A stretch of 64,000 nt of DNA from the NCBI RefSeq assembly GCF_020215705.1, contig NZ_JAIWNB010000007.1:62001-126000 (forward strand), in the 5' to 3' direction. The notes beneath the pieces are model-generated. The model saw only the letters and a program-made list of their open reading frames with translations. It was not told the origin of the DNA and searched no databases. The translations under genes and the position numbers were made by a program. The first letter of the stretch is position 1; each line of letters opens with the position of its first letter. This DNA is from Nonomuraea aurantiaca. GTDB lineage: Bacteria; Actinomycetota; Actinomycetes; Streptosporangiales; Streptosporangiaceae. Shown here piece after piece: positions 42,396 to 51,568 of this stretch.

Positions 42396-43979
42396 ATGCC
42401 CGCAGGATCGACCGACCACGACGTGATCATCATCGGTGCCGGATTCGCCGGCCTGTACATGCTCCACCGCCTGCGCGGCCTCGGCATGGCGGCCCGCGTC
42501 CTGGAGGCGGGCGGCGGCGTCGGCGGCACCTGGTACTGGAACCGCTACCCCGGAGCCCGCTGCGACGTCGAGAGCCTGCAGTACTCCTACTCCTTCGCCG
42601 ACGACCTCCAGCGCGAATGGACCTGGAGCGAGCGGTACGCCACCCAGCCCGAGATCCTCGGCTACCTCGACTACGTCGCCGACCGCTTCGACCTGCGCCC
42701 CGACATCCAGCTGGACACCCGCGTCACGGCCGCCTCCTGGGAGGCGCCCGGGGCATGGAGGGTCGAGACCGGCGGTGGCGAGCGTCTGTCGGCCCGCTAC
42801 CTCGTCACCGCGGTCGGCTGCCTGTCCGTGGCCAACCTGCCCGTTCTGCCCGGTTCCTTCCGGGGGCCGAGCTATCACACGGGACGGTGGCCGGCCGAGG
42901 GCGTGGACCTGTCCGGGCGGCGGGTGGCGGTCATCGGCACCGGCTCGTCGGGCATCCAGTCCATTCCGGTCATCGCGGAGAGCGCCGAGCACGTGACGGT
43001 GTTCCAGCGGACGCCCAACTTCAGCGTCCCCGCGCACAACGGACCGCTGTCGCCGGAGTACGACCAGTGGTTCAAGGCCAACCACCAGGACCTCCGCCGT
43101 CAGCTGCGTACCTCCCACAGCGGTCTCCTGGTCAACCCGAACCCCGACTCCGCCTTGGCGGTGACGGAGGAGGCGCGGGGGCGGGAGTTCGAGGCGCGCT
43201 GGGAGCGTGGCGGCCTGGGCTTCCTCGGCTCGTTCTCCGACCTGATGATCAACGAGGAGGCGAACAGGACGGCCGCCGCCTTCGTCCACGGCAAGATCCG
43301 GGCCACGGTACAGAACCCGGAGGTGGCCGAGCGGCTCCTTCCCGGCGGCCACCCCATCGGAAGCAAGCGTCTCTGCGTCGACACGGGCTACTACGCCACG
43401 TACAACCGCCCGAACGTCACGCTCGCCGACCTCAGGACCGCGCCCATCAGGGAGCTGACCCCTGGCGGCGTGCGTACGGACGAGCGTGAGCACCCGGTGG
43501 AGGTGATCGTGTACGCGACGGGGTTCGACGCGATGACCGGGCCGCTGCTGGCCATCGACATCCGGGGCGAGGGTGGCCTGTCGCTGAGGGAGAAGTGGCG
43601 GGCGGGACCCAGGAGCTACCTCGGGCTGATGAGCGCCGGTTTCCCCAACCTGTTCACGATCACCGGGCCGGGGAGCCCGTCGGTGCTGAGCAACATGATC
43701 GTCTCGATCGAGCAGCATGTGGACTGGATCGCCGAGTGCCTGGACCGGTTGGGCGGGCGGGCCATCGACGCGGATCCGCAGGCCGAGGACGCGTGGGTGG
43801 AGCAGGTGAACGAGATCGCGGCGCTGACGCTGTTTCCGCGGGCCGGCTCCTGGTACATGGGGGCGAACATCCCCGGGAAGCCTCGGGTCTTCATGCCCTA
43901 TGTCGGTGGGGTCGGCGTATATCGGGATAAATGCAGTGAGGTGGCCGCCAAGGACTACCAGGGATTTCTCCGCGGCTGA
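42396..43979 (+). CDS. Flavin-containing Baeyer-Villiger-type monooxygenase
   Basis: The protein has 527 residues. The FAD Rossmann motif GAGFAGL follows DVIIIG at the N-terminus, and the NADPH motif GTGSSGIQ comes after the BVMO fingerprint F-x-G-x3-H-x3-W-P (FRGPSYHTGRWP, from Phe155). GGTWYWNRYPGARCD is typical of cyclohexanone/steroid monooxygenase-like BVMOs. These enzymes insert oxygen next to a ketone to give an ester or lactone. ATG 42396 has GGAGG upstream. The neighbours do not indicate the substrate. Confidence 0.93.
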   Translation: MPAGSTDHDVIIIGAGFAGLYMLHRLRGLGMAARVLEAGGGVGGTWYWNRYPGARCDVESLQYSYSFADDLQREWTWSERYATQPEILGYLDYVADRFDLRPDIQLDTRVTAASWEAPGAWRVETGGGERLSARYLVTAVGCLSVANLPVLPGSFRGPSYHTGRWPAEGVDLSGRRVAVIGTGSSGIQSIPVIAESAEHVTVFQRTPNFSVPAHNGPLSPEYDQWFKANHQDLRRQLRTSHSGLLVNPNPDSALAVTEEARGREFEARWERGGLGFLGSFSDLMINEEANRTAAAFVHGKIRATVQNPEVAERLLPGGHPIGSKRLCVDTGYYATYNRPNVTLADLRTAPIRELTPGGVRTDEREHPVEVIVYATGFDAMTGPLLAIDIRGEGGLSLREKWRAGPRSYLGLMSAGFPNLFTITGPGSPSVLSNMIVSIEQHVDWIAECLDRLGGRAIDADPQAEDAWVEQVNEIAALTLFPRAGSWYMGANIPGKPRVFMPYVGGVGVYRDKCSEVAAKDYQGFLRG

Positions 43980-43983
43980 GGGG

Positions 43984-44055
43984 TCACCCGGCCCCTCGGT
44001 CACCCGGCCCCTCGGCCACCCGGCCACCAGGTCTCTCGGTCTCTCGGTCGCCCGG
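43984..44055. repeat. Short tandem repeat after the monooxygenase gene
   Basis: TCACCCGGCCCCTCGG occurs twice exactly (43984-43999, 44000-44015), followed by a diverged copy (44016-44031) and three 8-bp units of the form TCTCTCGG/TCGCCCGG to 44055. Confidence 0.75.
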
Positions 44056-44083
44056 CCCGCCTCGCCGGGAGCGGTCGGGGGCT

Positions 44084-44116
44084 GGTGATGACCTGGCCGC
44101 TCACCAGGTCATCACC
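44084..44116. terminator. Bidirectional hairpin terminator
   Basis: GGTGATGACCTGG (44084-44096) pairs perfectly with CCAGGTCATCACC (44104-44116) around a 7-nt loop, between convergent genes. Confidence 0.85.
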
Positions 44117-44126
44117 GATGCTCGGA

Positions 44127-44996
44127 TCAGCTGCCGGCGATCTGCTCGCCCGCGTAGTCGAGGAGCTTCTCGGCGGTGCTGAAGCGGCGCGCGTCCTGGT
44201 CCCCGAGGAGTACGCCCACCACCTGCCGGCCGCCTCGCTCGCCCGCGAACAGCAGGCAGTAGCCCGCCGCGCTCGTATAGCCGGTCTTGACGCCCAGCAC
44301 GCCATCAGCCCGCGTCAGCAGTTTGTTGGAGTTGTGCCAGGTGTGCGCCCGGTGCGCGGACGTCTTGGCCACCTTGTGCACAGTGCGCCCGACGACCGTC
44401 TTGAACGTCGTGTCACGGAGCGCCGCCTGTGCCAGCTTGGTCTGGTCGACGGCCGTGGAGTAGCCGCCGCCGCTGGGTACGGGCAGGCCGTCGGCGTTGG
44501 TGTAGCGGGTGTCGGCCAGGCGCAGCCGATTGGCCGCGGCGTTCATCTTGGCGACGAATGCCGCGTTGCCCGGCCCGTACGTCCTGGCCAGCGCGTTGGC
44601 GGCGTCGGCCCCCGACGGAAGCATGAGCCCGTACAGCAGGTCCCTGACCGTGAGCCGCTCGCCCTTCTTCAGCGAGGCGGTGGTGCCGCCGTACTTGGTC
44701 GCGTGCTTGACGTCAGCCGCGGTGATCGTGATGGTGTCGCCCAGTTTGGCCTCGCCGAGCACCACGTACGCCGTCATCACCTTGACGAGGCTGGCGACCG
44801 GGACGCGGCTCGTCTCCCGCTTGTTGAAGTGGATCGTTCCCGCTGAATCGACCACATACGCGGACTTTGCCGCCACAACGGGCGGGTCCGCCGCCTGCGC
44901 GGCCGCTGCGGGCGACGAGATCCCCACGACCACGGCGAGTGCGGCGCCGCCGATGAAACCCCCAATATGCATGCCGACATGGTCGCAGGTGATCAT
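44127..44996 (-). CDS. D-alanyl-D-alanine carboxypeptidase (DacA/PBP5-like, S11)
   Basis: The protein has 289 residues. A hydrophobic export signal (IGGFIGGAALAVVVGISS) precedes the penicillin-binding fold: Ser69-x-x-Lys72 in ASLVKVMTAY, the SxN-like triad PSGADAAN and the KTG box in LGVKTGYTSAAGYC. It trims peptidoglycan stem peptides outside the membrane. It lacks the C-terminal beta domain and anchor of longer PBP5 proteins. The start is ATG 44996 or ATG 44972 in the same frame; neither has a clear ribosome-binding site. Confidence 0.9.
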   Translation of the reverse strand: MITCDHVGMHIGGFIGGAALAVVVGISSPAAAAQAADPPVVAAKSAYVVDSAGTIHFNKRETSRVPVASLVKVMTAYVVLGEAKLGDTITITAADVKHATKYGGTTASLKKGERLTVRDLLYGLMLPSGADAANALARTYGPGNAAFVAKMNAAANRLRLADTRYTNADGLPVPSGGGYSTAVDQTKLAQAALRDTTFKTVVGRTVHKVAKTSAHRAHTWHNSNKLLTRADGVLGVKTGYTSAAGYCLLFAGERGGRQVVGVLLGDQDARRFSTAEKLLDYAGEQIAGS

Positions 44997-45034
44997 CGCT
45001 TAGTATGCCGAACTCTGTCGCAACTTAGGGACAC

Positions 45035-45529
45035 TCAGGCGGCCGGCACCTTGTCCGCCCGCTTCTTCCGGCGCCACACGACGAACGCGATCGCCCCGCC
45101 GACGAACAGCACCGCCAGGACCGCCGCGGTGATCGGCGACCGCGCGGCGACCTGGAGCCAGGCCCAGACCAGCGCGCTCAGGCCGAACCACCACATGGGC
45201 GCCCAGGTCAGGCAGCCCAGCGCGCTGGCCACGAGGTACCAGGGGTAGGAGACGCGCAGGGCCCCGGCGACCCACGGCAGCGTGTGCCGGAGCATGGGCA
45301 CCCAGAAGCACCCGTAGACCGCGAACGCGCCCCACTTCTCCACGACCCGCTCGACCTTCGCGATCCGCTCGCGGCCGAGGCGGACGCCGATGCGCGAGTC
45401 GTAGAGCTTCTCGCCGAGCCTGCGGCCGATCCAGTAGTACGCCTGGAACGCGCCGAACAGGGCGATGATCAGCACGATCCCCAGCCAGATCGGCCCCACG
45501 GGTTCGATGGTGATCGCCAGACCTCGCAT
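45035..45529 (-). CDS. DedA/VTT-family-like membrane protein
   Basis: The protein has 164 residues with four to five hydrophobic segments. YYWIGRRLGEKLYDSRIG, followed by VEKWGAFAVYGCFWVPMLRHTLPWVAGALRVSYPWYL (quoted here only for its Gly, Pro and Arg pattern), matches the DedA/SNARE-associated domain, although it is shorter than typical members. DedA proteins work in lipid carrier recycling and membrane homeostasis. The C-terminus is very basic (RRKKRADK). A DtxR/IdeR-like box 30 bp upstream suggests iron-dependent control. ATG 45529; GTG 45544 is also in frame. Confidence 0.75.
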   Translation of the reverse strand: MRGLAITIEPVGPIWLGIVLIIALFGAFQAYYWIGRRLGEKLYDSRIGVRLGRERIAKVERVVEKWGAFAVYGCFWVPMLRHTLPWVAGALRVSYPWYLVASALGCLTWAPMWWFGLSALVWAWLQVAARSPITAAVLAVLFVGGAIAFVVWRRKKRADKVPAA

Positions 45530-45558
45530 CAAAGGACCCCACACCCCCGTCGCGTGCT

Positions 45559-45577
45559 TTAGGTCAGCCTTACCTTA
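45559..45577. promoter_or_regulatory. DtxR/IdeR-type iron box
   Basis: The site reads TTAGGTCAGCCTTACCTTA, which matches 16 of 19 positions of the classical consensus TTAGGTTAGCCTAACCTAA. It lies 30 bp upstream of the DedA-like gene start and about 100 bp upstream of the divergent secreted-protein gene, so an iron-responsive repressor could control either or both. Confidence 0.7.
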
Positions 45578-45680
45578 GTTCAAGGGGCGAGCCGTCGCCA
45601 CAGCAGGGTGCAACTCGCCGACAACCAGGGTTCAACCACCTTCGCGTACCACTGTAGGTGAGCAAGAAGGAGTGTTGATC

Positions 45681-46199
45681 ATGGCAACGAGAAGCACCGC
45701 GGTTCTGGCCTCCGGCACGGCCAGCACGGCCAAGCTCTTCGTGGCGGCCCTCGCCTTCACCGGAGCCTATGTCGGTTTCTCGGCCTACGACACCGCCGCC
45801 TCCGCGCCGGACCCGGCGCAGACGGTCACCCTGTCGGCCCGCGAGCTGCCCATCACCTCCCCGACCACTCCCCGGACGCCCCAGGCCGCCGAGCCGGGCA
45901 AGATCAGCGTCAGCGCGCTGCCGGGCGAGGCCGGGTGTGTCAAGACGTTCGTGGCCCGCAGCGCGGTGGTCAACCCCGAGCCCGACCACACCGTTCTGTA
46001 CGACTGGCAGCTGGCCCGCTGGAACCCCGGCACCAGAACCTGGCACCCCTACTTCGTCCTCTACGACGGCTTCGCCGGCGACAGCAAGACCGTGCGGTGG
46101 ACCCCCAGCATCTCGAACAATCCAGGCTGGTATCGCGTCGAGCTCACCGTCGAGGGCTCCAAGACCATCAAGAGCGAGCGCTTCCAGGTGAGTTGCTGA
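45681..46199 (+). CDS. Exported or membrane-anchored protein of unknown function
   Basis: The protein has 172 residues. A hydrophobic stretch (AKLFVAALAFTGAYVGFSAY) near the N-terminus acts as signal or anchor, followed by a Pro/Thr-rich linker. The C-terminal domain (about 75-172) has aromatic residues (LARWNPGTRTWHPYFVLYDG) and two cysteines, one at the extreme C-terminus, consistent with an Ig-like fold. AAGAAGGAG precedes ATG 45681. The 3' end overlaps the convergent SARP gene by 32 bp. No family recognised. Confidence 0.72.
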   Translation: MATRSTAVLASGTASTAKLFVAALAFTGAYVGFSAYDTAASAPDPAQTVTLSARELPITSPTTPRTPQAAEPGKISVSALPGEAGCVKTFVARSAVVNPEPDHTVLYDWQLARWNPGTRTWHPYFVLYDGFAGDSKTVRWTPSISNNPGWYRVELTVEGSKTIKSERFQVSC

Positions 46200-49100
46200 C
46201 CGACCGCCGCGCCGCCTCCACCCAGCGCGGCACGCCGACCCGCTCGGCCACCTCCAGCGCCTTCTCGTAGTGGGCCCGCGACGCGTCCGGCTGACCCAGC
46301 CGCACCGCCAGGTCGCCGAGCGTCAGGGCCACCGGCCAGAGCGCCACGACCCCGGTGCCGGCGCCCGCGATCCGGTCGGCGAACGGCTTGAGCTTGTCGT
46401 AGCAGTCGATCATCCGTTCGCGGTCGTCGAGCAGCATCCCGGCCAGCGCCCGCCAGGTCATCGCCAGCTCGTACAGGAAGTCGGGCCGCACCGGCGGGCG
46501 GACGGCGGCCACGGCCTTGGCGTCGGCCACGTGCCCCGCGGAGGCGAGCGCGAGGGCGTAGGCGTCGAGGGTCCACTTCGCGCCCCGCTGATGGGCCGCG
46601 GCGAGCAACTCGACCGTCTCGGCCGCCCGGCCGTCGACCAGGTGCAGGCAGAACGTGGTGATCAGCGGCAGGTCCTGGCGGCCCTCCAGCATGCCCGCGC
46701 GCTCGGTCATCCTGGCCGCGTCGCCGTAGGCCCGCTCGGCGCCGCGGTAGTCGCCGGCGATCATCAGCCGCTGACCGGAGTACCAGGCGCAGACGGCCGC
46801 CGGCGCCGACAGGTCGTACTGTCTGGCCAGCCGGTCGGCCGCGGCGGCGTGCTCGTCGGCGACGGCGAACTCGCCGCGGGCCGCCGCGCATTCGAGCAGC
46901 ACCAGGTGGGCCAGCGCCTGCGTGGCCATCTGCCCGGAGCGCTGGGCGACCTCCAGCAGCTCGCGGCCGATGCTCTCGCGGGTGTCGACCGCCGGGATGT
47001 CGTAGGACTGGCGCAGCCGCCCGCTGAGGGCCGCCGCGAGCAGCGTCGGGTCGCCGCTCTGCCTGGCCAGCTCCAGCGCCTCCAGCGACGCCTGCCGCCC
47101 CCGCTCGGGCGAGGAGGAGCCCTCCAGCTCCAGCGCCAGCGTGGTGAGCAGGCTCGCGCGCAGCGTCTGCTCCCCTTCGGGGAGCTCCATCAGCGCCTTC
47201 TCGGTGACGTCGACGATCTCCCACGCGGTGCGGGTGAAGTCGCGGGCCATCCCCTTGTGCGGTACGGCGAGCGACGCCGCCACCCGTGCGGTGATCTCCA
47301 GGTCGCCCAGCGGCAGCGCGGAGTCCATGGCCTGGCGGCGCAGCAGCCGCGCCGCGGTCATGTCGCCGCACAGCGCCAGGGCCCGGATCTGGCGGAGCAT
47401 GAGCTGCAGCCGGTCCTTGGTGTCGCCGCCGGTGCGGTCGAACGCCGCGATGGCCTGCTCCCACAGCGTGGCGGCCTCGCGGTGCGCGAACCTGCGCTCG
47501 GCCTGCTCGGCGGCCAGCCCGGCGTAGTGGACGGCCTTCTCGGCGGCGTCGGCGAGGAAGTAGTGGTGCGCCAGCGCCGCCACGTCGGACGGCGTGCGCC
47601 GCTCGATGACCGCCGCGACCGCCGCGTGCAGCCGGGTGCGGCGCAGCCGCGACGCGTCGGAGTAGATCGTGTCGCGCACCAGGTCGTGATCGAACCTGAG
47701 CAGCCCGGGCCCCGGCTCGGTCACCAGCCCGGCCAGCAGCGCCGCCTCGACCGCCTCCACCACGGCGTCCTCGTCGCCGGCCACGTCGACCAGCACGTCG
47801 ACGTCGACGTCGCGGCCGATCACCGCCGCCTGCAGCAGGATCTGCTGGGCCCCGGCGGGCAGCCGGGAGATGCGCCGCCGCAGCACGTCGCGCACTCCGG
47901 AGGGCACGCGTGACAGCACCTCGACCGCGCTGGCCCGGTCGGCCGCCCCCTCGGAGTCGAGCAGGCGTACGGTCTCGCGCACGAAGAACGGGTTGCCGCC
48001 GGTGCGCTCGACGATGGATTCGACCGCGTCCTCGTCGATCTCGCGCACGCACGTGGCCCTGACCAGCTCGCCCACGGCCTTGGGGTCGAGGCCGGACAGC
48101 CCGACCCGCACCGGGCCGAGCCGGGCGAGCGCGGCCAGCACGTCGGACTGGCGGTCGTCGAGCTCGCTCTCCCTGCAGGTGACCACGAGCAGCACCCGGC
48201 TGGTGGCCAGCAGGCTGGGCAGCGCGCGCAGCAGCGCCAGCGTCTGGTCGTCGGCCCAGTGGAGGTCTTCGAGCGTGAGCAGCACCGGCGCGCGCCGCGC
48301 CACCCCCGCTAGGTAGCCGCCGACCGCCCGGTGCAGCCGGAAGCCGCCGGACACCTCGTCGTCGTCGGGATCGGGGTCGGCGTCGTCGAGCAGCGGCGCC
48401 AGCAGCTGGGCGTATTCGCCCGCGCCGGTCATCCCCACCAGGGCGCGCAGGATCTCCACCCACGCCCAGCCCGGCGGTGTCGCGCTGGAGTCGGGGCAGG
48501 CGCCGGAGGCAGTGATCCAGCCGTCGCCGGTGAGCTTGCCGTCGAGCTGGCGCAGCAGCGTGGTCTTGCCCGCGCCCGCGACGCCCGCGACGATCGCCAC
48601 CTGGAACCTGCCGGTGCGGGCGGCGGCCGTGGTCAGCCTGGCCAGCTCGGCGTCCCGGCCGACGAACGGCTCGGGCTCCAGCGGCGGCGGCTCGACCGGG
48701 GCGGCGGCGGGCCGGGGTGGCCAGGTGTCGGTGGGCGTCTGCACGGGCCTGGACGGGCGCGGCGCGATGCTCAGCTCCAGCTCGGGCGCCTGGGCCAAGA
48801 TGTCGGACTCCAGCTTGCGCAGCGCCGGCCCCGGGTCGATGCCCAGCTCGTCGGCCAGGATGCCTCTGGCCCGGCGCAGCGCCGCCAGCGCGTCGCCCTG
48901 CCGGCCGCAGCGGTAGAGGCCGAGGCCGAGCAGCCGCCAGCCCTCCTCGCGCAGCGGGTGCTCGGTGGTGAGCGCCTCCAGGTCGGGCACGGTCTCGGCG
49001 GGCAGGCCGAGGCGCAGCCCGGTGTCGGCGTGCCGCTCGCGCGCCACCAGCCGCAGCTCGGTCAGCCTGTTGACCTCGGCCTCCGCCCACTGCTGGTCGG

Positions 49101-49539
49101 CGAAGTCGGAGTAGGGGGTGCCCCGCCACAGGCCGAGCGCCTTCTCCAGGCGGGCGCGCGCGGACTGCGGATCGCCCTCTTCGAGGTGCTCGCCCGCCGC
49201 CCTGACCAACTGCTCGAACTTGAGCGCGTCGACCTGGTCGGGCGCCACCCGCAGCGCGTAGCCGGAGGCGACGGTCACCAGCAAGCGGTTGGGCCCGCCA
49301 CGCGGACGGCCCGGCTCCAGCACCCGGCGCAGCCGGGAGATGTAAACCTGGAGCCCCGACTGGGCTCCCTTGGCCGTGTCGTCATCCCACAAGTCGTAAA
49401 GGAGCGTGTCAACCGGCACGACCTGACCTCTGGCCACGAGAAGCCGGGCGAGGACGGCCCGCTGCCGCAACCCGCCGAGGTCGAGTTCGTCGTCGTGTTC
49501 GTACGCCTCGACTGGCCCCAGAACTCGGAACGCCACCAT
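46168..49539 (-). CDS. AfsR/SARP-family transcriptional regulator
   Basis: The protein has 1,123 residues. An N-terminal OmpR-like winged helix (FRVLGPVEA, LRQRAVLARLLVARGQ, LQVYISRLRRVLE) and a BTAD domain (to about 250) define the SARP part. An ATPase domain follows with Walker A AGVAGAGKTT and Walker B-like LLTLEDLHWAD, then a long TPR-like region to the end. Such large SARPs activate antibiotic clusters, but none is visible here. I chose ATG 49539; GTG 49551 is possible. The 3' end overlaps the convergent upstream gene. Confidence 0.93.
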   Translation of the reverse strand: MVAFRVLGPVEAYEHDDELDLGGLRQRAVLARLLVARGQVVPVDTLLYDLWDDDTAKGAQSGLQVYISRLRRVLEPGRPRGGPNRLLVTVASGYALRVAPDQVDALKFEQLVRAAGEHLEEGDPQSARARLEKALGLWRGTPYSDFADQQWAEAEVNRLTELRLVARERHADTGLRLGLPAETVPDLEALTTEHPLREEGWRLLGLGLYRCGRQGDALAALRRARGILADELGIDPGPALRKLESDILAQAPELELSIAPRPSRPVQTPTDTWPPRPAAAPVEPPPLEPEPFVGRDAELARLTTAAARTGRFQVAIVAGVAGAGKTTLLRQLDGKLTGDGWITASGACPDSSATPPGWAWVEILRALVGMTGAGEYAQLLAPLLDDADPDPDDDEVSGGFRLHRAVGGYLAGVARRAPVLLTLEDLHWADDQTLALLRALPSLLATSRVLLVVTCRESELDDRQSDVLAALARLGPVRVGLSGLDPKAVGELVRATCVREIDEDAVESIVERTGGNPFFVRETVRLLDSEGAADRASAVEVLSRVPSGVRDVLRRRISRLPAGAQQILLQAAVIGRDVDVDVLVDVAGDEDAVVEAVEAALLAGLVTEPGPGLLRFDHDLVRDTIYSDASRLRRTRLHAAVAAVIERRTPSDVAALAHHYFLADAAEKAVHYAGLAAEQAERRFAHREAATLWEQAIAAFDRTGGDTKDRLQLMLRQIRALALCGDMTAARLLRRQAMDSALPLGDLEITARVAASLAVPHKGMARDFTRTAWEIVDVTEKALMELPEGEQTLRASLLTTLALELEGSSSPERGRQASLEALELARQSGDPTLLAAALSGRLRQSYDIPAVDTRESIGRELLEVAQRSGQMATQALAHLVLLECAAARGEFAVADEHAAAADRLARQYDLSAPAAVCAWYSGQRLMIAGDYRGAERAYGDAARMTERAGMLEGRQDLPLITTFCLHLVDGRAAETVELLAAAHQRGAKWTLDAYALALASAGHVADAKAVAAVRPPVRPDFLYELAMTWRALAGMLLDDRERMIDCYDKLKPFADRIAGAGTGVVALWPVALTLGDLAVRLGQPDASRAHYEKALEVAERVGVPRWVEAARRSVSNSPGSARS

Positions 49540-49620
49540 GTCAGCCGCCACGCTATGCGGGCTTCCGAATCAGGCACAAGGGCCGTGATTGATTAACGCC
49601 TGTTCGGTTTGGGATTGTCA

Positions 49621-50676
49621 CTAGGGGGCCTTCGAGATCGCGGACGGGGGCTCCGCGTCGGCGTTCCTGGCGTTGCGCCTGCGCAGTAGCGCCCACGCGC
49701 CTAGAGCGAGGCCGCCGAACGGGATCTCGATAGTGTAAGTCCAGAAGCCGAAAAGCAGTGCGGTCGCCGTCGCCGGGGCGGGTGCCACGCCGAAGGCGTA
49801 GAGCAGGGCGGCCACGCCGCTCTCCATGATCCCCGCGCCGCTCGGCGTGACCAGCGCGCTGGTCAGCACGCGCGACAGGGCGAAGACGGCGATCGACTGG
49901 GCCAGCCCTGGATAGGCGCCGGTGGCGTGCATGCAGACGACCATGATCGCCCACTGGAAGCCCAGGAAGAAGATCATGGCCAGCGACAGGCCGATCGAGC
50001 GTGACCTCACGATCTCGGCGGTGTCCTTGCGCAGCCGCTCGAGCGCCTCGGAGGCGTGGAACTTCAGCCTGAGCAGGCGGACGAGGAAGTCGAGGCCCTT
50101 GCCCAGGAGGGCGGCGGCGCGGTCCCAGTAGAGGGCGGCGGCCACGATCACGCAGAGCGCCAGGATCGACACCGCGCCCACCCAGCCGGCCCTGGCCACC
50201 GTCGGGTTGGGCGCCTTGCCGGCCGCCAGCAGCGCGATGATGCCGACGGCGGGCAGGATGAATCTGAACAGGGTGTTCCAGATGCCGCTGACCAGGGTCA
50301 TCACCACGATCGAGCGGTTGGCGAACCCCCAGCCCCTGGTCATCGCGAACGTCAGCGCCACCCCGGCCGCGCCGCCGAACGGCAGCAGGTTGCTCACCGC
50401 GCTGCCCGCCGCGTTGAGCGAGAGCGCCTGCAGGTTGTTGAGACCCGGCAGCGAGTTGGTGAGCACGAAGGTGTAGGCCAGCAGGCTCAGCAGCCAGCAC
50501 GCGGTCATCAGGGCGATCGTGCCCACGCTGAGGCTGTGGAAGAGCGCGCCGATCTCTCGCCAGGACACGGGCTTGCCGGTCAGCGTGTGGACGATCTGCG
50601 GCAGGTAGACCACGAGGGCCAGGGCCAGCGCCAGGGAGAGCGCCGACAGCGTGATCTGGAGCCATCTGTTCTTCAT
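49621..50676 (-). CDS. Lysylphosphatidylglycerol synthase/flippase-like membrane protein (UPF0104)
   Basis: The protein has 351 residues with eight to nine hydrophobic helices. SLNAAGSAVSNLLPFGGAAGV, then the later TPSGAGIMESGVAALLYAFG, are the conserved blocks of the LPG synthase transmembrane family (PF03706). Members without the synthase domain, as here, are thought to move glycolipids or lipids across the membrane. It lies downstream of the PIG-L gene on the same strand, so the two may form an operon. Confidence 0.86.
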   Translation of the reverse strand: MKNRWLQITLSALSLALALALVVYLPQIVHTLTGKPVSWREIGALFHSLSVGTIALMTACWLLSLLAYTFVLTNSLPGLNNLQALSLNAAGSAVSNLLPFGGAAGVALTFAMTRGWGFANRSIVVMTLVSGIWNTLFRFILPAVGIIALLAAGKAPNPTVARAGWVGAVSILALCVIVAAALYWDRAAALLGKGLDFLVRLLRLKFHASEALERLRKDTAEIVRSRSIGLSLAMIFFLGFQWAIMVVCMHATGAYPGLAQSIAVFALSRVLTSALVTPSGAGIMESGVAALLYAFGVAPAPATATALLFGFWTYTIEIPFGGLALGAWALLRRRNARNADAEPPSAISKAP

Positions 50677-50725
50677 CGGGGTCCAGTCTGCCGGTCGCGG
50701 GGGCGGCCCGGATCATACTGGAGAA

Positions 50726-51544
50726 TCATTTCGGCCATTGGTCCAGAGGATGACTGAGGCGGGTGCCGGGTGGAAGGTCACGCCGTACGTACCACTCGGT
50801 GCCGAAGACGAGCCGGTAGAGCGGGCCGGGCACCTTGAGCATCACGGCCAGCGTGCGGTCGCTGTCGCCGCCGGTCGCCTGGGAGGCGTGCGCGGACATG
50901 GACGCCCGCTTCTGTTTCGCATATTTCCGGACATTTACCCGGTGGGTGATCGTCTCACTCGCCGAATAGGCGCTCTCGAAGGTCCGTACGTCGAACTCGG
51001 GCGGGAACCGGTAGAACTTCCCCGCCAGCTTCAGCAGCCTGACCAGCGGGTCGCGGTTGACCGTCGCCTCCAGCACGACCGCCGTGCCCGCGATCTCCGC
51101 CGCGCGCCGACCCACCCGGTGCACCTGGACGTGGTCGGGATGGCCGTAGCCGCCCGCCGGGTCGTAGATCGACAGCAGGTCGGCCCGCTCCTCCTCCAGG
51201 ATGGCGGCCAGCTTCCCGGCGGCCTTCTCGGAGTCGGCGTCGATGAAGGCGTCGTCGGGCCGCTCCTCGGCGCTGCCGCCCTGCGGGCTCAGGCCCGAGT
51301 CGCCATAGCCGAGGCACTCGACGCGGGCGCAGCCGAGCAGGGCCGCCGACTCGTACAGCTCCTTCAGCCGGGTCGCGCGCAACTCCTCACCGGGCCCCAT
51401 CTCGGCCAGGCCGCGCTCGCCGGCGGTCGCCACCACGAGGACCACGCGGTGTCCCTCGGCCGCGAGCATCGCCATCGTGCCGGCCGTCAGCAGGGCCTCG
51501 TCGTCGGGATGGGCGTGGAAGAACACAGCGGTACGTGGAGGCAC
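50726..51544 (-). CDS. PIG-L-family zinc-dependent N-deacetylase
   Basis: The protein has 272 residues. The zinc and catalytic motif AHPDDE lies at the N-terminus, and the second metal motif is GHPDHVQVH. These match PIG-L/LmbE enzymes such as MshB, which remove an acetyl group from GlcNAc-linked compounds. The GTG start at 51544 is only 24 bp from the divergent start of a GT4 glycosyltransferase, so the two share a promoter region. A GT4 plus PIG-L pair suggests deacetylation of a GlcNAc-containing glycoconjugate. Confidence 0.9.
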   Translation of the reverse strand: MPPRTAVFFHAHPDDEALLTAGTMAMLAAEGHRVVLVVATAGERGLAEMGPGEELRATRLKELYESAALLGCARVECLGYGDSGLSPQGGSAEERPDDAFIDADSEKAAGKLAAILEEERADLLSIYDPAGGYGHPDHVQVHRVGRRAAEIAGTAVVLEATVNRDPLVRLLKLAGKFYRFPPEFDVRTFESAYSASETITHRVNVRKYAKQKRASMSAHASQATGGDSDRTLAVMLKVPGPLYRLVFGTEWYVRRDLPPGTRLSHPLDQWPK

Positions 51545-51568
51545 AACGCCCAGATTAGTCTGGGAGGG

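Noticed and set aside
43984..44055. CRISPR-like array
   Set aside because: Repeats are contiguous with no spacers.
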